A stretch of 64,000 nucleotides of DNA from Mycobacterium sp. DL592 (GCF_011694515.1 NZ_CP050192.1:2477301-2541300); one strand, 5' to 3'. Shown: positions 1 through 8,990, counted from the stretch's first letter. Made by a program: numbers and translations. Notes: generated by a model from the sequence alone, not told the origin.

Positions 1-105
1 GGCCGGGCCGGAGTCTGGAACGTATTCCAGCCCTTCGACTTTCGGCCTACCGAGCAAAGACAGCAAGGGTCCCATGAAGATGTACTTGAACAGCCAATAC
101 CACAT
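1..105 (-). CDS. PlsC-family acyltransferase, N-terminal fragment (Rv2182c-like)
   Basis: Only the first 35 codons lie in the window; the gene continues past the left edge. The start is ATG at 105, preceded by a clear GGGAGG ribosome-binding site. The fragment opens MWYWLFKYIFMGPLLSLLGR, a hydrophobic stretch followed by a PKVEGLEYVP segment typical of the entry to 1-acylglycerol-3-phosphate acyltransferases. It is the last gene seen of a reverse-strand operon (START-like protein, ArsA-like ATPase, small Cys protein, acyltransferase) in the same order as Rv2185c-Rv2182c. The catalytic HX4D motif lies outside the window, so the family call rests on the N-terminus and gene order. Confidence 0.75.
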   Translation of the reverse strand, partial: MWYWLFKYIFMGPLLSLLGRPKVEGLEYVPDSGPA

Positions 106-182
106 GGAGCCTCCCAATCGGGCGCGCGCTTTGCGCCAACTCTACCCAGCCGCCGATGCACCGACCACAGGTCGGTTCCGGT

Positions 183-596
183 TCACACCGGATCTTCAGA
201 CGCCGGCCCGGGGAATTCCTCCACGGTGACCGGGATGTGTTGGTAGCGGCTGCGGGGCGGCTCGGGCGGGTCGGCCGCCTCGCCGTCGGGGGCCGCGGGG
301 CCGTCCTGGCCGGACGGCGTCACGGGATCCCCGGCCATCGACCGGATCACCGTCATCAGCGTCACGCTGTGCTCGGCGATCACCGTCAGCAGAGGATGCT
401 GCTCACCGTTGACCAGTGCCGCCAGCGCACAGACTGGGCACCACACCTGCTGGCACTTGGCCGGTCCGTTGTCGGGGTTGGCAGCCATCGCCGCGGCGGC
501 ACGCACCGCCGGGTCCAGGCGGTCCAGGATCGCCTGGGCCAGTGCGCGCAGCTCGGGCCCGATGTCGGGGTGGCTGGTGCCACTCACGCCGGCCAC
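183..596 (-). CDS. Conserved hypothetical protein with a Cys triad (Rv2183c-like)
   Basis: A 137-residue soluble protein of unknown function. The first half is a helical, Ala-rich region (about residues 13-40), followed by C48, C53 and C56 in the segment CQQVWCPVC, which could bind a metal or form a half zinc ribbon. The last third is rich in Pro, Glu and Asp and looks disordered. The start ATG at 596 overlaps the end of the upstream ArsA-like gene by 13 bp, so the two are very probably translationally coupled. The gene occupies the Rv2183c position. No catalytic motif is visible. Confidence 0.8.
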   Translation of the reverse strand: MAGVSGTSHPDIGPELRALAQAILDRLDPAVRAAAAMAANPDNGPAKCQQVWCPVCALAALVNGEQHPLLTVIAEHSVTLMTVIRSMAGDPVTPSGQDGPAAPDGEAADPPEPPRSRYQHIPVTVEEFPGPASEDPV

Positions 597-1858
597 ACCT
601 CCGGATTGGGTCGAAAGCGCACTGTCAGCTCATTGCCGCGCAGTGCCGCGTCGGTCACGATGCATCGGCGCAGAACCGATGCGAGCCGAACCCGGCGTCG
701 CATCCCGGCAACGCCGATGATCAGGTCGTCGTCGACTCGACCCAGCGTCAGCGTGCCGGAGTCGACCTGCGGCAACTCTAGCCGCATCCGGTAGACCGCA
801 TCGAGGCCGGAGCCCGACTCCCGGTCGACGACGGGCCGCAGCGGCCCCGGCGGTGGCGAGCCGTCCCGGCGGCGGACGCTGTCGAGCAGCTGGCCGAGCG
901 CCTTGGGGCCGATCGGCTCGCCGGCCAGATGCGGGGCCAGGATCAGCGCGACGTCGCCGGTCGCGGTGCTTAGCTCGTCGAGGACGACCTGCTGTTCGGA
1001 GATCCGCTCGGCATACCAGTCGAAGGCGGGGTGATCCGGGAGGTTGCGGTACTCGTATGAATCGTCTTGGACCAGAACCTGGTTGGCGATGAGCTCGGCG
1101 ACCCGCACACCCATCAGCGCCAGCGAGCCGAGGGTGCGCACGGCTTCGGCCGCGACCACCCGCTCGGCGGTGAGCACCAGGTGTGCGCTGACCCGCTCGC
1201 CGTCGGTGAGCAGTGCCGACAGCGCTTCCATGCCGCCGGCGATCGACTCGACCACCGCGACGGTGGCCGCTCCCCGGATGTCGTCGGCTGCCGAGCTGAG
1301 CCTGCGGTGCCGCGGCCAGGCCCGCTCGACGTACATGGCGAACGCGGCGGGCAGCGTCAACATCCGCATCGCATCGGCCGTCGAGGCGCAGTCCACCACC
1401 ACGTAATCCCAGTGCCCGCCGGCGGCAAGTGCGGACACCTCGGCGAGGCCCAGCACCTCCTGAACGCCGGGAAGTGCCGAAAGCTCTTCGGGGGCAAGAT
1501 CTTTGAGATCAGACTCGGGGAACCTGCCGGCCAGCACGGGGGCGACGGTGCGCCACCGCGCCTCCAGCAGAGCCAAGGTGTCCAGCGCCAGCGCGTCGAG
1601 GTGGCCGCCTTCCTGCTCGGTGAGGATCCGCACTGGCTCCCGGCCACCGGTCGGCGGCACCGGCACGCCCAGCACGTCACCGAGGGAGTGCGCCTGGTCG
1701 GTGGACACCGCAAGCACCCGCTCGCCGGCCAGCGCCGCACGCACCGCGGTCGCCGCGGCCAGGGTGGACTTGCCTACTCCCCCCTTGCCGACGAAGAAGC
1801 TGATCCGGGCCCGGGCTTCGGAGCCCGCATCGGCGGCGGGAGCGTCATCGGGCTTCAC
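584..1858 (-). CDS. ArsA/GET3-like anion-transporting ATPase (Rv2184c-like)
   Basis: A 424-residue P-loop ATPase of the SIMIBI class. The deviant Walker A GKGGVGKST is at residues 24-32, with both signature lysines, and a switch-type segment VVVDCAS(T)ADAMRM lies near residue 155. Family members couple ATP hydrolysis to metalloid export or to handling of membrane proteins; no arsenite-pump genes are nearby, so an arsenic role is not indicated. The start is GTG at 1858, directly abutting the stop of the upstream START-like gene, so the two are coupled. In other actinobacteria related ArsA-like proteins sit beside START-like and acyltransferase genes, as here, which hints at an envelope or lipid task. 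Confidence 0.85.
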   Translation of the reverse strand: MKPDDAPAADAGSEARARISFFVGKGGVGKSTLAAATAVRAALAGERVLAVSTDQAHSLGDVLGVPVPPTGGREPVRILTEQEGGHLDALALDTLALLEARWRTVAPVLAGRFPESDLKDLAPEELSALPGVQEVLGLAEVSALAAGGHWDYVVVDCASTADAMRMLTLPAAFAMYVERAWPRHRRLSSAADDIRGAATVAVVESIAGGMEALSALLTDGERVSAHLVLTAERVVAAEAVRTLGSLALMGVRVAELIANQVLVQDDSYEYRNLPDHPAFDWYAERISEQQVVLDELSTATGDVALILAPHLAGEPIGPKALGQLLDSVRRRDGSPPPGPLRPVVDRESGSGLDAVYRMRLELPQVDSGTLTLGRVDDDLIIGVAGMRRRVRLASVLRRCIVTDAALRGNELTVRFRPNPEVWPA

Positions 1859-2293
1859 TCAGCCCTCGACCCGCTTCTTCAGGTCCTTCAGAGCGGTGTC
1901 GGTCAGCCTTCGTTCGGCCTTGCGTTTGAGCAGTCCGATCATCGGGATCATCAGGTCCACCGACAGCTCATAGGTGACATCGGTCCCAGAACCGTTGGGC
2001 TGCAATGTATATGCACCGTCAAGCGCCTTCAGCAGCGAGCTGGACACCAGCGACCAGCGCACCGATTTGCGGTCGGGCGGCCACACGTAGGCCAGCACCA
2101 TGGTGTCGCGCAGCACCGCGGCGTCCAGATGCAGGCGTGCCGTCAGCGGGTAACCCTGTTCGTCGGATTCGAGAACCTCGGTCTCCTTGTATTCCGACAC
2201 CCATTGCGGATAGGAACCGATGTCGGCGATCACGTCCATCACGGTGCGCGCATCCGCATCGATGTAGATGGTTTGCGCCGTTTTGTCAGCCAC
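1859..2293 (-). CDS. SRPBCC/START-like protein (Rv2185c-like)
   Basis: A 144-residue protein with the polyketide cyclase/START-like (SRPBCC) pattern: an N-terminal strand (TAQTIYIDADARTVMDVIAD), the W in YPQWVSEYKE, a long beta-rich middle and an amphipathic C-terminal helix ending LKDLKKRVEG. Such proteins form a deep hydrophobic pocket; the ligand here is not known. The start is GTG at 2293, with AAGGAGG 11 nt upstream. It is the first gene of the four-gene reverse operon. Confidence 0.85.
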   Translation of the reverse strand: MADKTAQTIYIDADARTVMDVIADIGSYPQWVSEYKETEVLESDEQGYPLTARLHLDAAVLRDTMVLAYVWPPDRKSVRWSLVSSSLLKALDGAYTLQPNGSGTDVTYELSVDLMIPMIGLLKRKAERRLTDTALKDLKKRVEG

Positions 2294-2352
2294 AGATGCC
2301 TTGCCTCCTTGGCCACAAACGGTACCCTCCCCGCCCGCGGTGTGACCTCATA

Positions 2353-2742
2353 TCACCGCTGGGGAGCGACCCCCACCGGGCGCGCCACCTCCAGCGCGGC
2401 CTTGACCTCGAAGGCCATCCGCTTGCCCGCCACCCGGCGCTGATGGGTCAACTTGGGCAGGTTCATCTTCGCCAGCTGCCAGGCCGCCGCCCCGGTCGGC
2501 TCGGCGTGCAGGAAGTAGTGCAGCAGAACACCGTCGAGCACGGGTTCCAGCCAGATCTCCATGGTGCCGGTCAACGGCCCGGCGACCGTCCAGCGCACCC
2601 CTTTGTCGGCGCGGTCCTCGACGACCTCCAGGCGCAGGTCCGGCCACCACCGCCGCCACGCCGCCGGATCGGACACCGCGCGGCCGACGGCGGCCGGATC
2701 CGCGGCGACGAAGGTCTCGTCGGCGATCTGGATGCTGTGCAT
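2353..2742 (-). CDS. SRPBCC/START-like protein (Rv2186c-like)
   Basis: A second START-like protein, 129 residues from the preferred ATG at 2742 (MHSIQIADETF); an upstream in-frame start at 2766 would add eight residues without improving the ribosome-binding site. The W-rich segment PAAWRRWWPDLRL and the strand LTGTMEIWLEP fit the SRPBCC fold. It lies just upstream of the other START-like gene with a 59-bp gap and is divergent from fadD15, with about 120 bp of shared promoter region. The ligand is unknown. Confidence 0.8.
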   Translation of the reverse strand: MHSIQIADETFVAADPAAVGRAVSDPAAWRRWWPDLRLEVVEDRADKGVRWTVAGPLTGTMEIWLEPVLDGVLLHYFLHAEPTGAAAWQLAKMNLPKLTHQRRVAGKRMAFEVKAALEVARPVGVAPQR

Positions 2743-2866
2743 GGCACCAGCTTCACATATGGCCACGCCCCGCCGATCGCGGCCCGGCCGGTGAAGGCCG
2801 TCACAGCCGCACCGCGCGGGTGACTAGGCTGGACGCAATCAAAGCGCAATTCCACAAGGGGTTCAT

Positions 2867-4663
2867 GTGCGTGAGTACAGCGTTCCAGCGCCGTTCACCA
2901 TCGGTGCCAACGACAATGTCGTCAGAGCGGTCTACGAGCACGAGCGCGACGACCCGAACTATGTGATCCTGCAGCGCCTGGTCGACGGCGCCTGGACCGA
3001 TATGACATGTGCCGAGGTCGCCGCCCGGATCCGCTCGGCGGCGCTGGGATTGATCGCGGCCGGCGTGCAGGCCGGCGACCGGGTGGCGATCCTGTCGGCG
3101 ACCCGCTACGAGTGGGTGATCCTGGACTACGCGATTCTGTCCGTCGGTGGCGTCACCGTGCCGATCTACGAGACGTCCTCGGCCGAGCAGGTGCGGTGGG
3201 TACTGGAGGACTCCGCCGCGGTGGTGGCGTTCACCGAGACCGAGGCGCATGCCCAGATGGTCGCCGAACTGCGCGGCGAGCTGCCCGCCCTGCGCACGAC
3301 GTACGACATCGAGGCGGGCGCCCTCGACGAGCTGGCCGCTGCCGCCGCCACGGTGGACGGCGCCGAGCTGACCCGCCGGCTCGACGGTCTGCGCTCCGAT
3401 GCCCCGGCCACGCTGATCTACACCTCGGGCACCACCGGCAGGCCCAAGGGTGTGCAGTTGACGCACTCGAACCTGCTGCACGAGACACGCGGGGCCGCAA
3501 CATGTTTCCCCACCCTGCTGCGCCAGCACGAGCGGCTGCTGGTGTTCCTGCCGCTGGCACACGTGCTGTCGCGTGCCCTGTCGATGACCGCGTTCGCCAA
3601 CAAGGTGACACTGGGCTACACCAGCGACATCAGGAGCCTGGTCCCGATGTTGCAGCTGTTCAAGCCGAGCATCGTGGTGTCGGTACCGCGGGTGTTCGAA
3701 AAGGTCTACAACACAGCGGAATTGAATGCGCGAGACAGCGGTAAAGGCAAGATCTTCGAGCTGGCCGTCAAGACGGCGATCGCCTACAGCGAGGCGCTCG
3801 AGACCGGCTCACCGAACCTGCTTCTCAAGGCGAGCCATGCCCTGTTCGACCGGCTGGTGTACGGCAAGCTGCGCGCCGCCCTCGGCGGTGACTGCCACGC
3901 GGCGATCTCCGGCGGCGCGCCGCTGGGCAAGCGGCTCGGCCACTTCTACCGCGGCGTGGGGCTGTCGATCTACGAGGGCTACGGCCTGACCGAGACCAGC
4001 GCGGCGATCACGGTGAACCGGATCGGCGAACTCAAGGTCGGCTCCGTCGGAAAGCTGGTGCCCGGCAACAGCATGAAGATCGCCGAGGACGGCGAACTGC
4101 TGGTCAAGGGCGGCGTGGTGTTCAGCGGGTACTGGCGCAACGAGAAGGCCACCGCCGAGGCGATCGTCGACGGGTGGTTCCACACCGGCGATCTGGCCAG
4201 CATCGACTCCGAGGGCTTCCTGTCGATCACCGGCCGCAAGAAGGAGATCATCGTCACCGCAGGCGGCAAGAACGTCGCACCCGCGGTGCTCGAGGACGCG
4301 CTGCGGGCCCATCCCCTGATCAGCCAGGCGATGGCCGTCGGGGACAAGCAGCCGTTCATCGGCGCGCTGATCGCCATCGACCCGGAAGCCTTCGATGTCT
4401 GGAAGCAACACCACGGCAAGGCCGCCGAGGCGTCGGTAGGCGATCTGCGCGAGGATCCGGACCTGGTGGGCGAGATCGAGCTGGCCATCAAGGACGCCAA
4501 TCAGCATGTGTCCCATGCCGAGTCGATCCGCAAGTTCCGGATTCTGCCGTGCGACTTCACCGTGCTCACCGGTGAGCTCACCCCGACGCTGAAGGTCAAG
4601 CGCAACGTCGTCGCAGAGAAGTTCGCCGACGAGATCGACGCGATCTACGCCAAGTCCAGCTAG
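2867..4663 (+). CDS. fadD15: Long-chain fatty-acid-CoA ligase FadD15
   Basis: A 598-residue adenylate-forming enzyme that activates long-chain fatty acids with ATP and CoA. The AMP-binding P-loop motif [11 protein letters not shown] is near residue 187; [11 protein letters not shown] (about 370) and the hinge region [12 protein letters not shown] and [15 protein letters not shown] (about 440-470) follow in the normal order. Length matches M. tuberculosis FadD15. GTG at 2867 is chosen because AAGGGG lies just upstream. A TANNNT element (TAGGCT, 2825-2830) could be the -10 box. The stop shares the tetranucleotide CTAG with the stop of the convergent cutinase gene. Confidence 0.93.
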   Translation: MREYSVPAPFTIGANDNVVRAVYEHERDDPNYVILQRLVDGAWTDMTCAEVAARIRSAALGLIAAGVQAGDRVAILSATRYEWVILDYAILSVGGVTVPIYETSSAEQVRWVLEDSAAVVAFTETEAHAQMVAELRGELPALRTTYDIEAGALDELAAAAATVDGAELTRRLDGLRSDAPATLIYTSGTTGRPKGVQLTHSNLLHETRGAATCFPTLLRQHERLLVFLPLAHVLSRALSMTAFANKVTLGYTSDIRSLVPMLQLFKPSIVVSVPRVFEKVYNTAELNARDSGKGKIFELAVKTAIAYSEALETGSPNLLLKASHALFDRLVYGKLRAALGGDCHAAISGGAPLGKRLGHFYRGVGLSIYEGYGLTETSAAITVNRIGELKVGSVGKLVPGNSMKIAEDGELLVKGGVVFSGYWRNEKATAEAIVDGWFHTGDLASIDSEGFLSITGRKKEIIVTAGGKNVAPAVLEDALRAHPLISQAMAVGDKQPFIGALIAIDPEAFDVWKQHHGKAAEASVGDLREDPDLVGEIELAIKDANQHVSHAESIRKFRILPCDFTVLTGELTPTLKVKRNVVAEKFADEIDAIYAKSS

Positions 4664-5319
4664 ATCAGGCCGGCCACGAAGTTGGCCGCCTGCTGCGGGT
4701 AGGGCGGCAGTTCGTAGGCGCTGTGCGCGGCACGGTCGCGGCCGTTGGAGCAGATCGGATCACCGGGCACGCACACGTCGATGGCGCGGCCCACGAACGC
4801 GCCGGTGCTGCTCAGCGGGGAGCCGAAGCGCGCACCCGGGTTGCCGAAGACCGCGACCACGGCGACGCGGCCTGCCGCGTCGGGCGGCAGCGGGGCGGCT
4901 GATCCGATGCTGCCGATGCGGTCGCCGACCGGTGGTACCCCGGCCAACATCGAGACCGCTGCCGCTCCCTGAGAGAAACCGCCGAGCACCAGCCTGGTCT
5001 GCGGGCAGCGCACGCTCATGTCGGCGATGCGCGCTGCCGCGTCGTTCGCGCCTGCCGCCGCGGTCAGGAAGTTCAGGCTCGCCGGGTAGTTGACGCCGTA
5101 GACGCCCAGCGAACGACCACCGAGCTGCGGGGCCAGGGCATCGGCGAAGGCCTGACCGACCCGGCCGGGGCCCGGCGGTTCCCCGGTGCCGCGGGCGAAG
5201 ATGACCTCGACGTCGGGGCAGTCGTCGTCGGCTTCGGCAGGGACGGCGGGCACCAGACTCACCGCCGCGGCCGCCAGCGCGGCCGCGGCCAGGGTCCTCA
5301 GCAGTGGCGGCGTGTCCAT
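4660..5319 (-). CDS. Secreted cutinase-family serine esterase
   Basis: A 219-residue secreted alpha/beta hydrolase. A signal peptide ([20 protein letters not shown], cleavage after the AEA region) precedes [17 protein letters not shown], the classic start of mature cutinases. The nucleophile elbow GGFSQGA, the acid in VPGDPIC and the base in AHSAYE are all present, as are the paired cysteines. Mycobacterial Culp proteins hydrolyse esters or phospholipids. ATG at 5319 is the only start giving a clean signal peptide. The gene lies between fadD15 and pimB', which are adjacent in M. tuberculosis, so it is an addition or has been lost there. It is 10 bp downstream of pimB'. Confidence 0.92.
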   Translation of the reverse strand: MDTPPLLRTLAAAALAAAAVSLVPAVPAEADDDCPDVEVIFARGTGEPPGPGRVGQAFADALAPQLGGRSLGVYGVNYPASLNFLTAAAGANDAAARIADMSVRCPQTRLVLGGFSQGAAAVSMLAGVPPVGDRIGSIGSAAPLPPDAAGRVAVVAVFGNPGARFGSPLSSTGAFVGRAIDVCVPGDPICSNGRDRAAHSAYELPPYPQQAANFVAGLI

Positions 5320-5329
5320 CGGCCCATGG

Positions 5330-6478
5330 TCACACGAGCGGCGCGGGGGGACACAGCAGTTCGGCGAGTCTGGCGGTCCGGGCGGCCCACGACCAATCCT
5401 GGGCGACCCAGCGGCGCCCGGCCTCCCCCATCCGTGCGGCCAGCGCCGGGTCGGCCAGAATGGCACTGACGGCGTCGACGATCGCCGATTGCGACCGGCC
5501 GTCGACCACCCGTCCCGTCTCGCCGTCGCGGACGGTCTCCGGTGCCCCGCCGGAGCTGCCCGCGACCACCGGCACACCGGTGGCCGAGGCTTCCAGGAAC
5601 ACGATTCCCAGCCCCTCGACGTCGAGGCCGTAACCCCTTGTGCGACAAGGCATCGCAAAGACATCGGCCATCGCGTAGTGGGCCGGCAGCTCGGTACTCG
5701 GCACGCCGCCGGTGAACACCACGTGCTCGCTGACACCGCCGTCGCGGGCCAGCTTGTGCAGTTGATCGGCGTGTGGACCGCCGCCGACGATCACCAGAGC
5801 GGCACCCTCGACGCGGCGGCGGATCTCCGGCAGCGCCCTGATGAGCATGTCCTGACCCTTGCGCGGCACCAGCCGGGAGACGCAGACAACGGTGGGGCGC
5901 GCACCCAGCCGGTAGCGTTCACGCAGCTCCTCGCGCGCGGCGGGATCCGGACGGAACCGGTCTGAGTCCACCCCCGGCGGGAGGTGCTGCAGATTGACCT
6001 TCGGCCCGAAGGCCCGGGCGAACCGGCCCCTGGTGTAGTCACTGACGAAGGTGACCACGTCGGTCGTGTCACCGATGCGCCGCAGGGCCGAGCGGGCACC
6101 CGGCAGCATGGACCAGCCCACCTCGTGCCCGTGCGTGCTGGCCAGCACCCAGCCGGCCCCGGCGTGGCGCGCACGGTTGGCCAGCAGGGCCAGCGGGGCG
6201 GCCGCACCGAACCACACCGTCTCGATGTCGTGCTCCGCGATCAGCGTGCGGATCCGGCGCTCGACGCCCGGCTCAGGCAGCATCAGGGTGCCGGGATGCC
6301 GTACGACCCGGTAATCGGCGGCGGCGTCGTAATCCTCGCAGCCCTTCCACCGCGGGGCGTACACCGTCAGCTGGTGTTCACCGGCGGCGGCCAGGTGGCC
6401 CACGAACTGCTCGAGGTAGGACTGGATGCCGCCGGGGCGCGGCGGAAAGTCATTGGTGACCAGCAGGATCCGCGTCAT
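5330..6478 (-). CDS. pimB: GDP-mannose-dependent PIM mannosyltransferase PimB'
   Basis: A 382-residue GT4 glycosyltransferase that adds the second mannose to phosphatidylinositol monomannoside, an early step to PIMs, lipomannan and LAM at the inner membrane. It begins MTRILLVTNDFPPRPGGIQSY, with the GGI loop of the GT-B acceptor domain; VSRLVPRKGQDMLIRAL starts the donor domain, and the E-x7-E motif EGLGIVFLE is near residue 285. Length equals that of Rv2188c. The start ATG at 6478 is 11 nt from the end of the upstream HExxH gene, so the two are likely co-transcribed with the NlpC/P60 gene. Confidence 0.93.
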   Translation of the reverse strand: MTRILLVTNDFPPRPGGIQSYLEQFVGHLAAAGEHQLTVYAPRWKGCEDYDAAADYRVVRHPGTLMLPEPGVERRIRTLIAEHDIETVWFGAAAPLALLANRARHAGAGWVLASTHGHEVGWSMLPGARSALRRIGDTTDVVTFVSDYTRGRFARAFGPKVNLQHLPPGVDSDRFRPDPAAREELRERYRLGARPTVVCVSRLVPRKGQDMLIRALPEIRRRVEGAALVIVGGGPHADQLHKLARDGGVSEHVVFTGGVPSTELPAHYAMADVFAMPCRTRGYGLDVEGLGIVFLEASATGVPVVAGSSGGAPETVRDGETGRVVDGRSQSAIVDAVSAILADPALAARMGEAGRRWVAQDWSWAARTARLAELLCPPAPLV

Positions 6479-6489
6479 CGCCTCACACG

Positions 6490-7353
6490 TTATCGGGTCA
6501 GCCACTGCGCCCAGCGGGTACGCAGCTCGGCAACGTCCGTGTCGAGTGCTCGGCGCACCGCGGTGGGAAAGTCCGGGTGGCCCGGCCCGCAGGCGTCGGT
6601 GTAGAGCCGGCGCAGCCCGTCGACGCCGTAGGTGTCGGCGACGAACCGGGCGAACCACCAGGCCCGGTCGTAGCCCATGGCTCGTGCCGGTCCGGCGGCG
6701 TCGAGAGCGGCGTCGCTCGGTAACGAGGTGTCGGCGGCGGCGCCGGCGGGAAGCGGGGCGGCGGGGCGGGCGACGAAGTCGGCCACGCCCTCGACAAGCC
6801 AGCGCGGTGCGTCCAGCGCGGTGTCGGTGCGGGCGGCGAGGTGAAACAGCTCGTGGGTGAGCACGATTCGCAGCGACGCCTCGCTCATGGCCACCGCACC
6901 CGGCGAGAAGACGATGCGTTGTCCGCCGGCGCGGCGGTGCTCGAGGTCGACGCTGTCGGCAACCGAGACAGCGGCGATGTCCGACCATTGCCTGCGCGGG
7001 TCCAGGCCCGCCTCGGCAACGAACTGGGCATCGGAATCGGTGGCAATGATGACGATCTCGTGCTCCCAATCGGTGCCCCAGAAGCGTTCGACGGCGCCGA
7101 CCGCGCCATCGATATCGGCCGCGACGCGGTTGAGCAGTCCATCGGTCGTGGCCCCACCCAGGCTGATCAGGCGAACGGTGCGGTTGTCGCCGACGACGAG
7201 CGGGGCGGCCGTGGCCGGGGCGGTGGAGGTGACGCCCGGGCCGGGGTCGCGATGGGCGGGTGAGCCGAGCAGGAAGGCTGCGATGACGGCCGCGGTCGCG
7301 ACGACCACCGCGAGGGTGATCGGCAGCCAGCGGCGAGCAGATCGGCTGGTCAG
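6490..7353 (-). CDS. Membrane-anchored HExxH protein, probable metalloprotease (Rv2189c-like)
   Basis: About 287 residues if translation starts at CTG 7353, whose TG overlaps the TGA stop of the upstream NlpC/P60 gene (CTGA, like the common ATGA junction); no ATG or GTG is better placed before the membrane segment, so the start is uncertain. A single N-terminal segment LPITLAVVVATAAVIAAFLL anchors the protein, with the rest outside. The sequence VLTHELFHLAA carries HExxH, and WLVEGVADF 20-30 residues later supplies a downstream Glu, the gluzincin layout. Rv2189c is annotated only as hypothetical. Position between a peptidoglycan hydrolase and PimB' suggests an envelope role; proteolysis is inferred from the motif. 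Confidence 0.75.
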   Translation of the reverse strand: MTSRSARRWLPITLAVVVATAAVIAAFLLGSPAHRDPGPGVTSTAPATAAPLVVGDNRTVRLISLGGATTDGLLNRVAADIDGAVGAVERFWGTDWEHEIVIIATDSDAQFVAEAGLDPRRQWSDIAAVSVADSVDLEHRRAGGQRIVFSPGAVAMSEASLRIVLTHELFHLAARTDTALDAPRWLVEGVADFVARPAAPLPAGAAADTSLPSDAALDAAGPARAMGYDRAWWFARFVADTYGVDGLRRLYTDACGPGHPDFPTAVRRALDTDVAELRTRWAQWLTR

Positions 7354-8486
7354 TACCGGCGGATGTTGTAGATCGGTGCGTTGTTCACCGGGGCGACGCG
7401 CACCGGTACGCCGAACGTCGACGCGTGAACCATCATCCCGTCGCCGATGTAGATCGCCGAATGCGACGCGTCGGAGTAGTAGTTCACGACGTCGCCGGGC
7501 TGCATCTGGTCCATCGACACCGGCTGGCCGCCGGCGGCCAGCGCCTGGCTGGAGTGCGGCAGGAAGATCCCGGCCTGCTGGAAGGCCCACATCACCAGCC
7601 CGGAGCAGTCGAATTGATTCGGACCCGATCCGCCCCACACGTAGGGGTCGCCGATTCGGGTGAGCGCAGCCTGTACGGCGATCGCACCCTCGCTGGAACC
7701 CTCACCGGGCGACGGCACGGCAGCCATCGGGATGACCTCGGCGGCCTCCGGCGGTGGCGGCGGCGCGTCGATCGGCGGCAGCGCATCAGGAGCGGGCGCG
7801 GCCAGAATCTCCGGCGGCGGGACGGGGCCAGGTGCGGCCAGTGCGGTCCGCTGATCGGGGGTCAGAGTCTGGTAACGCGACTTGACGATGGCGATCTGGA
7901 CTTGCAGCTGCGACTGCTTGCGCTGCAGGTCAGCGCGCACCGCGGCGGCCTGTTCGGCGGCGGTCTTGGCGTCGGCGGCGGACTTGGCGGAGGCTGCCTC
8001 AGCCTTGACGGTCTCGTCGGACAGCCGCCGGTAGTTCTGCATCTGTGCGGTCATCTCGGTGGACATGACCTTCTGGACGGCCATCTTGTCGATCAGGCCC
8101 TGCGGCGACTCGGCGGTCAGGATGGCGTTGAAGCCGTCCATCCGGCCACCCATGTACATCGCCGCAGCAAACTTGTCGACCGATACCTGATAGGTAGCCA
8201 GCTGCGCCTTGGCGGCATCGGCTGCGGCCAGGTCGTCGACGTGCTGCTTCTCCGCGGCAGCCTGGACTTGCAGCTTCTTGTCAAGATCAAGCTGAGCGGA
8301 ATGCATCGATTCGGTGAGCTGCTCGGCCTGCCGGGACAGCTCGTTGAGCTTTGCCACACCGTCGTCGGCGGGGTCTGCGTGCACAGTGCCTGTGATAACG
8401 GCCGAGGCGAACAGGAGGGCCGCGATCCCACCGACGACATGGCGCCGAAGAACGCGTTTCGCCAGGGACCTGCGATCAAACCTCAA
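7350..8486 (-). CDS. Secreted NlpC/P60 peptidoglycan endopeptidase (Rv2190c/RipC-like)
   Basis: A 378-residue secreted hydrolase. A signal peptide (hydrophobic GGIAALLFASAVITGTVHA) is followed by a long coiled coil (about residues 40-215), a Pro-rich linker with several PPP runs, and a C-terminal NlpC/P60 domain: catalytic Cys in FDCSGLVMWAF, His in DASHSAIYIGDG and a third polar residue in MVHAS. This family cuts D-Glu-mesoDAP bonds in the peptide stem; the coiled coil usually regulates access. TTG at 8486 is chosen because AAAGGA is 8-10 nt upstream and no better start exists. First gene of the operon with the HExxH protein and pimB'. Confidence 0.9.
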   Translation of the reverse strand: MRFDRRSLAKRVLRRHVVGGIAALLFASAVITGTVHADPADDGVAKLNELSRQAEQLTESMHSAQLDLDKKLQVQAAAEKQHVDDLAAADAAKAQLATYQVSVDKFAAAMYMGGRMDGFNAILTAESPQGLIDKMAVQKVMSTEMTAQMQNYRRLSDETVKAEAASAKSAADAKTAAEQAAAVRADLQRKQSQLQVQIAIVKSRYQTLTPDQRTALAAPGPVPPPEILAAPAPDALPPIDAPPPPPEAAEVIPMAAVPSPGEGSSEGAIAVQAALTRIGDPYVWGGSGPNQFDCSGLVMWAFQQAGIFLPHSSQALAAGGQPVSMDQMQPGDVVNYYSDASHSAIYIGDGMMVHASTFGVPVRVAPVNNAPIYNIRRY

Positions 8487-8656
8487 GATTACGCATCCTT
8501 TTAAGTGCGGCCGACGCTTTCTGCGTCGATCTGCCTTAGGTCTCGAACAGGTTACGAAATGGCATCGGCATTGTCCAACGCGAGATCAAGATTTAACAGA
8601 ATGACCAGTCACGCGTGCCTCACAAGTCACAACCTGCCGGCCAACGTACCAGGCGA

Positions 8657-8878
8657 TCAGCTGGCCAGGCCCGAACCCCCGTGGCGATGGATCGGCACCA
8701 GCCGCAGCCGGGGCGCCATTCCCGCGTCGGCGAGCACCTCCAGCGCCGCGCGTTCGTCGTCGAGCAAAGTCTCCGGGACGCCCAGCAAAACACTGACGAC
8801 ACAATCCCGGCAGCCCGGGCCGCGCACCGCGCAGTCGTCACAGTCGATGACCACCGGATCGCCTGGCTCCGTACCCAT
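8657..8878 (-). CDS. Small Cys-rich conserved protein
   Basis: A 73-residue protein beginning MGTEPGDPVVIDCDDCAV, with CxxC-type pairs C14/C17 and C23/C26 (VRGPGCRDCVVSVLLG), then a helical Glu/Leu-rich tail. The four closely spaced cysteines suggest a metal-binding knuckle. ATG at 8878 has a strong GAGGAG ribosome-binding site. It is divergent from the exonuclease/GIY-YIG gene and could be missed by gene callers because of its size. Function unknown. Confidence 0.7.
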   Translation of the reverse strand: MGTEPGDPVVIDCDDCAVRGPGCRDCVVSVLLGVPETLLDDERAALEVLADAGMAPRLRLVPIHRHGGSGLAS

Positions 8879-8990
8879 ATCGGGCTCCTCTCATTGGGCT
8901 TGGCCGCACGCTAACCGGGGGCACCGACAAGAACGGGCCGAGTTGGTGGCCGTCCCGGTGTGGCAGCCCGGATCTGTCGGTGCCGCTGCC

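Noticed and set aside
8608..8630. Paired GTCAC motifs upstream of the NlpC/P60 gene, as for MtrA
   Set aside because: The 18-bp spacing and lack of extended match make this too weak to call, and the motif is short in GC-rich DNA.
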